Assembly (NCBI GenBank): GCA_947454295.1
Contig: CANGMO010000167.1
Span: 1-5,895 of the forward strand
Length of the DNA stretch: 5,895 nucleotides
Direction of reading: 5' to 3'
Source of the DNA: Verrucomicrobiota bacterium
GTDB lineage: Bacteria > Verrucomicrobiota > Verrucomicrobiia > Limisphaerales > UBA9464
The translations under genes and the position numbers were made by a program. Within the stretch, counting starts at the first letter, position 1, and every line of letters starts with the position of its first letter. The notes beneath the pieces are model-generated. The model saw only the letters and a program-made list of their open reading frames with translations. It did not search any database and had not been told where the DNA came from. Positions 1 through 5,895 of this stretch are shown here, piece after piece.

Positions 1-756
1 ATTGGTTGGCAGGCGCAGGCGGCGGGTGGTCGGGTCCAGGGTGGCGAACAGCTTGTCCTCGGCGAGCGTCTGCGCGCCAGTAAGCGCGTTGAGCAGCGTG
101 GATTTGCCGGCGTTGGTGTATCCGACGATCGAGGCCAGCGGCCATTGGTGCCGCTGACGACCGGCCCGCTGGGTGGTGCGCTGCTTGCGGACGATCTCCA
201 ACTCATCGCGAATCTTGAGAATCCGCTCGGAAATCTTGCGCCGGTCCGCTTCCAGCTGCGATTCACCTTCACCGCCGATGGAACCGGTGGATCCGCGCTG
301 ACGGGACAAGTGGGTCCAGAAGCGCGTCAGTCGCGGCATCAGGTACTCCAGCTGGGCGAGCTCCACCTGCAGTTTGCCCTCACGGGTACGGGCGCGCTGC
401 GCGAAAATCTCCAGAATGAGCGAGGTGCGGTCGAGAATCTTGCACTCGAAGATCTTTTCCAGATTGCGCGCCTGCGCGCCGGACAGCTCGTCGTCGAAGA
501 CCACCGTGTCCACCGCCAGCTCCTTGCACTGGGCGGCGAAATCGCCCGCCTTGCCGCTGCCGATGTAGGTGGCGGGATGCGGTGAATCGAGCTTCTGGAA
601 GCCGTCGCCAACCACCTCCGCACCGGCGGTGGTGGCCAGTTCGGTGAGTTCGTCGAGGGAATCGCGGACATCCCACGCCGAGCGCGACTTGAGTTCCACG
701 CCGATGAGGAACGTGCGCTGCGTCTTTCGATCCGCGGTTTCGAGTAGGGCCTTCAC
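1..756 (-). CDS. hflX: GTPase HflX, ribosome-associated (3' part missing, cut by window edge)
   Basis: HflX is a cytoplasmic translational GTPase that binds the 50S subunit and splits stalled or heat-damaged 70S ribosomes. I translated the frame from the window edge: 252 codons are visible of a usual 370-430. The N-terminal HflX domain is clear: SPHPATYIGSGK at residues 58-69, VVFDDELSGAQARNLE at 85-100 and the block DRTSLILEIFAQRARTREGK at 109-128. A coiled middle segment follows (about 165-195). The G domain then begins with the P-loop GYTNAGKST (212-220) and the switch I region FATLDPTTR (237-245). The G3, G4 and G5 motifs lie outside the window. The start is GTG at 754-756, 13 bases after the queG stop. 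No ATG occurs in this frame until residue 140, and the conserved domain starts about 15 residues in, so GTG is the best choice although no Shine-Dalgarno sequence is visible. It is likely co-transcribed with queG and aroK. One oddity is a changed loop at residues 154-165 (see findings). The family call is secure. Confidence 0.96.
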   Translation of the reverse strand, partial: MKALLETADRKTQRTFLIGVELKSRSAWDVRDSLDELTELATTAGAEVVGDGFQKLDSPHPATYIGSGKAGDFAAQCKELAVDTVVFDDELSGAQARNLEKIFECKILDRTSLILEIFAQRARTREGKLQVELAQLEYLMPRLTRFWTHLSRQRGSTGSIGGEGESQLEADRRKISERILKIRDELEIVRKQRTTQRAGRQRHQWPLASIVGYTNAGKSTLLNALTGAQTLAEDKLFATLDPTTRRLRLPTN

Positions 757-769
757 GGGAGCGGGGAGC

Positions 770-1888
770 CTAGCGGAACGCGGCGCCGCGGTCCAAGATT
801 GCGGCGTTTCGGGATTCGATCTGCCGGATTGCCCAGGCCGCATGCCCCGCCACCAGGGGTTCGGAATCGGCCGCCGCCCGCGCCAGCGCCGGGAGACACT
901 CCGGTCCGCCGACATTCCCCAACGCCACGCAGACGTTGCGCAACAGCCCTCGGCGCTTGCTGCGCAGCATGGGCGTTCCGGCAAATCGACTTCGAAATCC
1001 GGCGTCGTCGAGCGACAACAATTCCACCAGTTCGGGCTGATCGAGATCCTGCCGCACCGCCTCGCGCATCAGCCGGCCCTCCCGGGCAAAGCGATTCCAG
1101 GGACAGGCGGCCAGGCAGTCATCGCAGCCGTAAATCCGCGACCCGATGAGGGGTCGCAATGCCTCGGGAATCTCCCCCTTGTTCTCGATGGTCAGGTAGG
1201 AAATGCACCGGCGCGCATCCAGTCGGAACGGTTCCGGCAGCGCGCCCGTGGGGCAGGCATCGAGGCAGCGGTGGCAGGTGCCGCAGCGATTGACCTCGGG
1301 CGCGTCGGGTTCAAGCAGGGCGGTGGTGAGGATCTCGGCAATGAGGAACCAGTTTCCCAGCCGACGCGAAATCAGGTTGGTGTGCTTCCCCGCGAAGCCG
1401 AGACCAGCGCGCTGCGCGAGATCGCGTTCCAAAATGGGCCCGGTATCCACATACCACAGGGAACGCGTTCCCGGACCGGTCCAGCCGTCCAGGTCGGCAG
1501 TCAGCGTGCGCAGTGGGCCGGCGAGGATATCGTGATAGTCGAGATGCCGCGCATACCGTGCCACCACCCCCTGGGTTGCGGAACGGGCCGGGCTCTCGGC
1601 GGCGGCGCGGGCATAGCTGACCGCGAGAACCACGATACTGCGCGCCCCGGGCAGGACACGCTCGGGATCCACTCGCTTCTCCGCATTGCGGGCAATCCAC
1701 GCCATGTCGGCATGATCCCCCCGTTCCAGCGCCTTCAATAGATTCGGCCCGGTGGCGGGCGGCGCCGCGGTGGTGACACGGCAGGCATCGAATCCCAATT
1801 CGGCCGATCTCCGAACCAGCGCCTCCTTGATCCCGACCGGACCTTCGGCACCGCCATCAACTGCAAGAGCGTCCGCCGCGGAACTCAT
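770..1888 (-). CDS. queG: Epoxyqueuosine reductase QueG
   Basis: QueG carries out the last step of queuosine synthesis. It reduces epoxyqueuosine to queuosine at the wobble base of tRNAs with GUN anticodons, using cobalamin and two [4Fe-4S] clusters in the cytoplasm. The protein is 372 residues, a normal family length. Visible features are YVDTGPILERDLA (146-157) with the likely catalytic aspartate D148, then AGLGFAGKHTNLIS (161-174), the first cysteine motif C202, C205, C208, C212, a lone C228, and the second motif C255, C258, C262. All eight cluster cysteines are present, with the spacing I remember for characterised QueG. The C-terminal part (about 312-360) is HEAT-like, as expected for tRNA recognition in this family. 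An open frame continues upstream to 2104, but that extension overlaps aroK and lacks family sequence. The ATG at 1886-1888 overlaps the aroK stop as ATGA and has GAAGG seven bases upstream, so translation is probably coupled to aroK. Confidence 0.97.
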   Translation of the reverse strand: MSSAADALAVDGGAEGPVGIKEALVRRSAELGFDACRVTTAAPPATGPNLLKALERGDHADMAWIARNAEKRVDPERVLPGARSIVVLAVSYARAAAESPARSATQGVVARYARHLDYHDILAGPLRTLTADLDGWTGPGTRSLWYVDTGPILERDLAQRAGLGFAGKHTNLISRRLGNWFLIAEILTTALLEPDAPEVNRCGTCHRCLDACPTGALPEPFRLDARRCISYLTIENKGEIPEALRPLIGSRIYGCDDCLAACPWNRFAREGRLMREAVRQDLDQPELVELLSLDDAGFRSRFAGTPMLRSKRRGLLRNVCVALGNVGGPECLPALARAAADSEPLVAGHAAWAIRQIESRNAAILDRGAAFR

Positions 1889-2421
1889 GCCTGGGCCTTC
1901 AGGCGGGTAAAGGCGGCAGCCACGTTGCGCGCCGTCTCCTGCGGAGCCCGGAAATCCACGCCCACGAGCAAATCCGCCTCCTTGTAAAAGGCGGCACGCC
2001 GTTGGAGCAGATCCCGGATGGTGGCCAGCGGATCGGGGGTCTGCAGCAGCGGGCGATGCGTCTGGGTTTTCACGCGCTCGTAGATGGTCTCTGGCGAGGC
2101 CCACAGACAGGCGATGAGCGCGTGTCTTCGGAGACTGGCGACGTTGGCCGGATTCACCACCAAGCCTCCGCCCGTGGAAATCACCGACCGGTCGGCCGTC
2201 TCCAATTCCCTCACCAGCTCGGCCTCCATGGCGCGAAATGCGGGCTCGCCGGACTCGGCGAAAATATCCTGCACCCGCTTGTGCGTGCGCTTCTCGATGG
2301 CGCGATCGGTATCGATGAACTCGAATCCCATCAACTCCGCGAGCAGGTGTCCGACCGTGGTCTTCCCCGAGCCCATGAAGCCTACGAGCGCGATGTTTCG
2401 GTATTGGCGGACGGAGTGCAC
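1885..2421 (-). CDS. aroK: Shikimate kinase
   Basis: The enzyme phosphorylates shikimate at the 3-hydroxyl with ATP, the fifth step of the chorismate pathway to aromatic amino acids, folates and quinones. The 178-residue protein has the usual length of a free-standing shikimate kinase. The complete active-site set is visible: Walker A GFMGSGKTT (14-22), D37 and D39 of the DTD motif, R63 in the FR-x-x-E shikimate-binding segment, GGG (84-86), the lid arginine R123 in RPLL, and R142 in the R-x-x-x-Y motif. It reads as catalytically intact. The start is a GTG codon (2419-2421) eight residues ahead of the first conserved strand, which matches family N-termini. No in-frame ATG lies upstream before the ubiA-like stop and no Shine-Dalgarno sequence is seen. 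The stop overlaps the queG start by four bases. No aroB or other aro gene is adjacent in the window. Confidence 0.96.
   Translation of the reverse strand: MHSVRQYRNIALVGFMGSGKTTVGHLLAELMGFEFIDTDRAIEKRTHKRVQDIFAESGEPAFRAMEAELVRELETADRSVISTGGGLVVNPANVASLRRHALIACLWASPETIYERVKTQTHRPLLQTPDPLATIRDLLQRRAAFYKEADLLVGVDFRAPQETARNVAAAFTRLKAQA
1896..1900 (-). promoter_or_regulatory. Putative ribosome binding site of queG
   Basis: On the minus strand the sequence reads GAAGG, followed by seven bases and then the queG ATG. It sits inside the aroK coding end. It is the only start in the window with a reasonable Shine-Dalgarno match, and it supports the ATG at 1886-1888 over the longer upstream frame. The motif is short, so chance is possible. 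Confidence 0.5.
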
Positions 2422-2502
2422 CGCGGGGAAGCTAGCGGGAACCAGATGGGGAATGAACGCTGAACTTGGACGCCCTGGGGCCTTCAGAACGCACGACGGA
2501 CG
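2422..2502 (-). other. 81-base gap between the UbiA-like gene and aroK
   Basis: This short spacer separates the prenyltransferase stop codon from the aroK GTG. It is in the same reading frame as both genes and contains no stop codon in that frame, but also no ATG, GTG or TTG codon in frame, only one CTG pair and an ATT. I see no hairpin followed by a T-run that would act as a terminator on the minus strand, so read-through from the upstream gene into aroK is plausible. Confidence 0.6.
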
Positions 2503-3366
2503 TCAGGTGGCGGGAATGAACCGCTGGGCGAAGAGCGAAAGCGCAAACAGTCCGAGGAAAATCAGACCCTCAGCCGGCGACGGCAGCACCGCGAGCCAGT
2601 CAACCAGACAAATGCCGGCCAGCAACCCGGACACGGTCAGTCCGAGATTGCGTCCCGCGGGCGCAAAGGTGTGCCGCAAACACCAGGCGGCCCACACCAC
2701 CAGAATCAACCCGACGATGATCGCATGGGGAAACCAGTCTCCGGCGTTGAAGAGCGCCGCAAATCCCAACGGCAAGAGCAGGGCGGCGAGCGGCCAGCGC
2801 TGCAGCTTGCCGGTCGTGCTTTCGCGACGGGCCACATAGCTCAGTCCGACAATCCATCCGGCGAGGCCAAAGGCATTCCAGATGGCGAGCCCGGTGACGC
2901 CACGGGTCCCCGTGGAGGCCGCCGCCAGCAGCAAAAAGAAACGGCAGGCGGCCATGAGAACCGGGGAAAAGGTGACGGCCTTGTGCACCGCGTCGTAGAG
3001 CAGGATGGCGCCCACCAGAAGCGTGGAAAGCAACGCCGTGTCCCATCCCATTGCGGCGAGCAGCAGCCAGCCGGCGGCCATCATTGCCGAGCCGATCTGC
3101 CAGACGAGTTCCTCGGTGATGGCCCCCGACGGGATGGGCCGTTCGCGGCGATGCTGCCGATCGAATGCCGCATCCATCGCGTCGTTGAGATACATCCCAC
3201 CGAGGTAAAGCAGGGTGCCGCCCAGGCAGAGTTGGAAGAGGGTCAGGGCACCGCCGGCGCCGCCGAGCCACCAGCCGGCGATGCAGTTTGACCACACGGT
3301 GGGCAGGTTCGAGGCACGCCCCAGGACCAGCAGGGTGCGGGGTGATGGCGGCGGATTCCGGGACAT
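2503..3366 (-). CDS. UbiA-family prenyltransferase (integral membrane, substrate unknown)
   Basis: UbiA-family enzymes sit in the cytoplasmic membrane and transfer an isoprenoid chain to an aromatic or other acceptor, using magnesium held by two aspartate-rich motifs. With the start chosen here the protein has 287 residues, normal for the family. The first motif is NDAMDAAFD (61-69; N61, D62, D65, D69), followed by RRERPIPSG (73-81), a strong family signature. The second motif region is LYDAVHK (123-129), keeping D125 and K129. About nine hydrophobic segments can be read, near 23-40, 41-60, 87-108, 111-126, 134-151, 160-179, 191-209, 212-230 and 241-280. The pattern LYDA..K plus MAACR resembles the EboC-like branch more than UbiA or MenA of quinone synthesis, but no ebo or quinone gene is nearby, so the substrate is open. 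An ATG at 3475-3477 would add 37 polar residues that coincide with a spacer repeat. The ATG at 3364-3366 is preferred. No Shine-Dalgarno sequence is seen. Confidence 0.9.
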   Translation of the reverse strand: MSRNPPPSPRTLLVLGRASNLPTVWSNCIAGWWLGGAGGALTLFQLCLGGTLLYLGGMYLNDAMDAAFDRQHRRERPIPSGAITEELVWQIGSAMMAAGWLLLAAMGWDTALLSTLLVGAILLYDAVHKAVTFSPVLMAACRFFLLLAAASTGTRGVTGLAIWNAFGLAGWIVGLSYVARRESTTGKLQRWPLAALLLPLGFAALFNAGDWFPHAIIVGLILVVWAAWCLRHTFAPAGRNLGLTVSGLLAGICLVDWLAVLPSPAEGLIFLGLFALSLFAQRFIPAT

Positions 3367-3542
3367 GACGACGCCGAAGGCTAAACCATCCCTTTCGGTT
3401 GGCCAAGCGGAGGAGAGACGGGCTGATTGGCTAAAGGGTTGAACCGATGAAGGGTTGAAGCGGGGAGAATCCGCCATTGAAGGGCCCCATCTTCCCGCTT
3501 CCTCCTGTCGAATTCACCGGTAGCCTCCTCGTCCATCCGCCC
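3367..3542. promoter_or_regulatory. Divergent intergenic region with presumed promoters for both directions
   Basis: This 176-base spacer lies between two genes read in opposite directions, so it must hold or border the promoter of the plus-strand gene, and probably that of the minus-strand block. I looked for -35/-10 pairs on both strands and found none convincing. It contains a tandem repeat (3434-3465) and an 8-base palindrome TTGGCCAA at 3399-3406 that could be an operator but is short. The promoter role is inferred from gene layout only. Confidence 0.45.
3434..3465. repeat. Two-copy 16-base imperfect tandem repeat in the divergent spacer
   Basis: The unit AAGGGTTGAACCGATG (3434-3449) is followed directly by AAGGGTTGAAGCGGGG (3450-3465). 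The first ten bases are identical and 13 of 16 match overall. On the minus strand the core reads TTCAACCCTT. If translated as an extension of the prenyltransferase it gives the FNPSSVQPF type of low-complexity peptide, which I recall as a common false N-terminus in Verrucomicrobia annotations. Confidence 0.65.
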
Positions 3543-5895
3543 ATGATTTTCCGCACCGCCGCCTTGCTGTCCCTGGGACTCGCCTCCGTCGTTCCGGCAT
3601 TCCAACTCGCCGCCGAGGACGAATTCGCCCTGGGAGTTCGCACCACACCGCCGCTGTCCCCCGCCGACCAGGCCGCGAAGTTCTCGTTGCCGCCGGGATT
3701 CGAGATCCAGCTCGTCGCCACCGAACCGGACATCAACAAGCCGATGAATCTGCAGTTCGATGCCACCGGCCGGCTGTGGGTGACCACCAGCATCGAGTAC
3801 CCCTTCCCCGCGCCCGCCGGAAAAACCGGGCGGGACCGCATCATGATCTTCGAGGACTTCGGCCCGGACGGACGCGCCCGCAAGGTCACCAGGTTTGCCG
3901 AGGGATTGAACATCCCCATCGGCGTCTATCCGTTCCGCACGGATGAGCATCACTGGAAGGCGATCGTGTGGAGCATTCCAAACCTGTGGCTGCTCGAGGA
4001 CACCGATGGCGACGGTGTTGCCGACAAGCGGACGCAACTCTACGGCCCGTTCGACCACACCCGCGACACGCACGGAAACCAGTCATCGTTCCGACGCGGC
4101 TTCGACGGCTGGCTGTACGCCACGCACGGCTTCAACAACGACTCGCACGTCACCGCGCGCGACGGCAGTCATGTCGATCTCAATTCCGGCAACACCTACC
4201 GCATCCGCCTCGACGGTTCCCACATTGAGCAGCACACGCACGGCCAAGTGAACCCGTTCGGCCTCGCCTGGGACGCGCGGGGAAACCTCTATTCCAGCGA
4301 CTGCCACAGCGCACCGATCTACCAACTGCTGGACGGCGGCTACTATCCGAGCTTCGGCAAACCGCATGACGGTCTGGGATTTGCGCCGGTTCTGATGGAA
4401 CACGCGCACGGCAGCACCGCCATCGACGGGGCACTGTACTACAACGACAACCTCTGGCCGGCCGAGTACCAGGACAATTTCTTCATCGGCAATGTGATGA
4501 CCAGCCGGTTGAACCGCGATCACCTGGTCTTCCACGGGTCATCCCCGCAGGCCATCGAGCAGCCCGACTTCCTCACCACCACCGATCCGTGGTTCCGCCC
4601 GGTGGACAATCAACTCGGACCGGATGGCGCGTTGTACATCGCCGACTTCTACAATCGCATTATCGGTCACTACGAAGTACCGCTGACCCATCCCGGCCGC
4701 GACCGCGAGCGCGGGCGTATCTGGCGGGTAATCTACCGCGGCAAGAGCGGCAAACCCGCGCTACGCAACCCGGCCCTGGCCGAGAGTCTCACCGGCCTGA
4801 TCGATGAACTGGGCACGGCCAGCCTTTCACGGCGCCTGCTGGCGATGGGCGAGATTCAGGATCGTTTCGGGGCCCACGCCGTTCCCTCGCTTCGCTCCGC
4901 GTTGAATGCCATCCGCAGCCGCACCTCCCAGGACGAGGCCAATCCGGCGGTCTGGAAGCACGTGCATTTGCTCTGGTTGCTGGAACGGCTCGAGAGCGGT
5001 CGCGATACCGATCTCACCTACGCGGCGGAGCATCCCAATTCCCTCGTCCGCACCCACGCGCAGCGGATCCTCGCGTTCCGCGCGCAGCTCTCGCCGGAAT
5101 TGGATCGCACCGCGCTCAGCCATTTGTCGGACACCAACGCCCTCGTCGTGCGCTGCGCCGTCGAGGCACTCGGGGCGCATCCGAACTTCGCGCACGTGCG
5201 TCCCCTGCTGGCGCTCCAGCAGCGGGTTCCCAAGGACGACACGCATCTCGCCTACGTGGTGAAGAAGGCGCTTCGCGACCACCTGCGCGACACCAACGTG
5301 CTTCAGCAGGTCGTCGACACCACCTCGCCGGCGTGGTCCACCAACGATCTGGCGTCCCTGCTCGACGTTGCCGTGGCCGTGCCTTCGCCCGGAGCCGCCA
5401 CCTTTTTGGTGCGGCATCTCGAGCAGATCGCCGCACGCGGCCAGGAGCCGCTGAACGATGCCCTGCTGCAGTGCGCGCGCCACGCACCGGAATCGGAGTT
5501 CGCGGGCCTCGCTCAGTTCGTGCGCGCTCGGTTCGCGAACCAGCCCGACTATCAGTTGGCGTTGTTCAAGTCGGTGGACCAGGGCCTTCAACAACGCGGC
5601 GTGGGCGTGCCTGCCAGTCTGCGCGACTGGGGCACCGCGGTGGCCACCGAGCTGCTGGGCGGGAGTGCGAACCTATCCGCCGACTGGACGAATCTTCCCC
5701 TGGAAACCGCCCCCACGGAGAATCCCTGGGACTTCCAGGCGCGGACGCGCAGTGATGGTCAAAGGATTCGAGTGCTCTCCAGCCTCGGTCACGGCGAACA
5801 ACTGACCGGCGTGCTTCGGTCGCCAGAATTCCAGGCGGGGAAGTCGCTGAGCTTCTGGCTCTGCGGTCATGACGGCTATCCCGACAAACCGGCGA
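3543..5895 (+). CDS. Secreted PVC-type membrane-bound dehydrogenase-like protein, propeller plus HEAT repeats (C-terminus missing)
   Basis: The frame is open from ATG 3543 to the window end: 784 residues with no stop. Residues 1-24 look like a Sec signal peptide (R4, hydrophobic 5-18, cleavage likely near A23-A24), so the protein acts outside the cytoplasm. Residues about 48-398 form a sorbosone/glucose-dehydrogenase-like beta-propeller of the Pirellula/Verrucomicrobium family, opening with LPPGFEIQLVATEP (49-62). It includes an EF-hand-like loop D153, D155, D157, D161, the HGN motif (177-179) and the signature segments RPVDNQLGPDGALYIADFYN (352-371) and IIGHYEVPLTHPGRDRERGR (373-392). Residues about 403-700 are helical and HEAT-like. 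From about 735 a beta-rich segment begins, with FWLCGHDGYPDKP (771-783). Family members normally end in a haem-binding domain with CxxCH; no CxxCH is present in the visible part, so it is expected beyond the window. The family is usually assigned to oxidation of sugars or related compounds linked to cytochrome c, but the substrate is unproven. No Shine-Dalgarno sequence precedes the ATG. Confidence 0.92.
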   Translation, partial: MIFRTAALLSLGLASVVPAFQLAAEDEFALGVRTTPPLSPADQAAKFSLPPGFEIQLVATEPDINKPMNLQFDATGRLWVTTSIEYPFPAPAGKTGRDRIMIFEDFGPDGRARKVTRFAEGLNIPIGVYPFRTDEHHWKAIVWSIPNLWLLEDTDGDGVADKRTQLYGPFDHTRDTHGNQSSFRRGFDGWLYATHGFNNDSHVTARDGSHVDLNSGNTYRIRLDGSHIEQHTHGQVNPFGLAWDARGNLYSSDCHSAPIYQLLDGGYYPSFGKPHDGLGFAPVLMEHAHGSTAIDGALYYNDNLWPAEYQDNFFIGNVMTSRLNRDHLVFHGSSPQAIEQPDFLTTTDPWFRPVDNQLGPDGALYIADFYNRIIGHYEVPLTHPGRDRERGRIWRVIYRGKSGKPALRNPALAESLTGLIDELGTASLSRRLLAMGEIQDRFGAHAVPSLRSALNAIRSRTSQDEANPAVWKHVHLLWLLERLESGRDTDLTYAAEHPNSLVRTHAQRILAFRAQLSPELDRTALSHLSDTNALVVRCAVEALGAHPNFAHVRPLLALQQRVPKDDTHLAYVVKKALRDHLRDTNVLQQVVDTTSPAWSTNDLASLLDVAVAVPSPGAATFLVRHLEQIAARGQEPLNDALLQCARHAPESEFAGLAQFVRARFANQPDYQLALFKSVDQGLQQRGVGVPASLRDWGTAVATELLGGSANLSADWTNLPLETAPTENPWDFQARTRSDGQRIRVLSSLGHGEQLTGVLRSPEFQAGKSLSFWLCGHDGYPDKPA

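Noticed and set aside
569..1741. 390-codon open frame on the plus strand
   Set aside because: It lies antisense to queG and hflX, and its translation shows no recognisable family. The opposite strand carries complete conserved motifs, so this is a GC-rich shadow frame.
1889..2104. Upstream extension of the queG frame by 72 residues
   Set aside because: It overlaps the conserved C-terminal half of aroK in another frame, looks compositionally like out-of-frame translation, and a well-placed ATG with an SD-like motif exists at 1886-1888.
2449..2521. Ten-base direct repeat GGGAATGAAC at 2449-2458 and 2512-2521
   Set aside because: One copy is inside the conserved end of the prenyltransferase gene. 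A single 10-base pair of this kind is not convincing as an attachment site or regulatory repeat.
3399..3406. Palindrome TTGGCCAA in the divergent spacer
   Set aside because: It is only 8 bases and its flanks do not extend the symmetry, so an operator cannot be supported.
3381..4073. 230-codon minus-strand open frame over the divergent spacer and the start of the plus-strand gene
   Set aside because: It is antisense to a clear signal peptide and propeller domain, and the translated product is glycine/arginine-rich with no family features.
4827..5594. 255-codon minus-strand open frame
   Set aside because: It is antisense to the HEAT-like region of the plus-strand gene. Its sequence is typical of reverse-complement reading of GC-rich coding DNA.
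1..5895. CRISPR arrays, tRNA or rRNA genes, insertion sequences, defence systems
   Set aside because: No regularly spaced repeats, cloverleaf structures, transposase motifs or defence-type domains were seen on either strand.

Overview
The window is GC-rich and fully gene-packed. It holds four genes on the minus strand, which are transcribed leftward from about position 3366, and one long gene on the plus strand that begins at 3543 and runs off the right edge. The best taxonomic guess is a bacterium of the PVC group, most likely Verrucomicrobiota. This rests mainly on the plus-strand gene, a secreted beta-propeller plus HEAT-repeat protein of the Pirellula/Verrucomicrobium 'membrane-bound dehydrogenase' type, a family strongly concentrated in Planctomycetes and Verrucomicrobia. 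The spacer repeats of the type TTCAACCC also fit Verrucomicrobiota. The taxonomic call is inference, not proof.

Minus-strand block, in order of transcription: a UbiA-family membrane prenyltransferase (3366 to 2503), an 81-base gap, shikimate kinase aroK (2421 to 1885), epoxyqueuosine reductase queG (1888 to 770, overlapping aroK by 4 bases as ATGA), a 13-base gap, and ribosome-associated GTPase hflX (from 756, cut by the left edge just after its P-loop and switch I region). The last three are packed tightly enough to be one transcription unit with translational coupling. The prenyltransferase is probably the first gene of the same unit. The cluster combines aromatic amino-acid precursor synthesis (AroK), tRNA anticodon modification (QueG), ribosome rescue or heat-stress GTPase activity (HflX) and a lipid-modifying membrane enzyme of unknown substrate. 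No single pathway unites them.

A 176-base divergent spacer (3367-3542) separates this block from the plus-strand gene. It contains a short 16-base-period tandem repeat and no convincing promoter boxes. The plus-strand protein (784 residues visible) has a signal peptide, a six-bladed-type propeller with an EF-hand-like calcium loop, a helical HEAT-like middle and the start of a beta-rich domain. The cytochrome c (CxxCH) domain usual for the family would lie beyond the window.

The two largest partial genes (hflX and the dehydrogenase-like gene) were found by reading the open frames through the window edges. I do not see a clearly new biological system here. The points most worth a second look are the unassigned UbiA-type enzyme, the plus-strand protein, and an altered loop in HflX.
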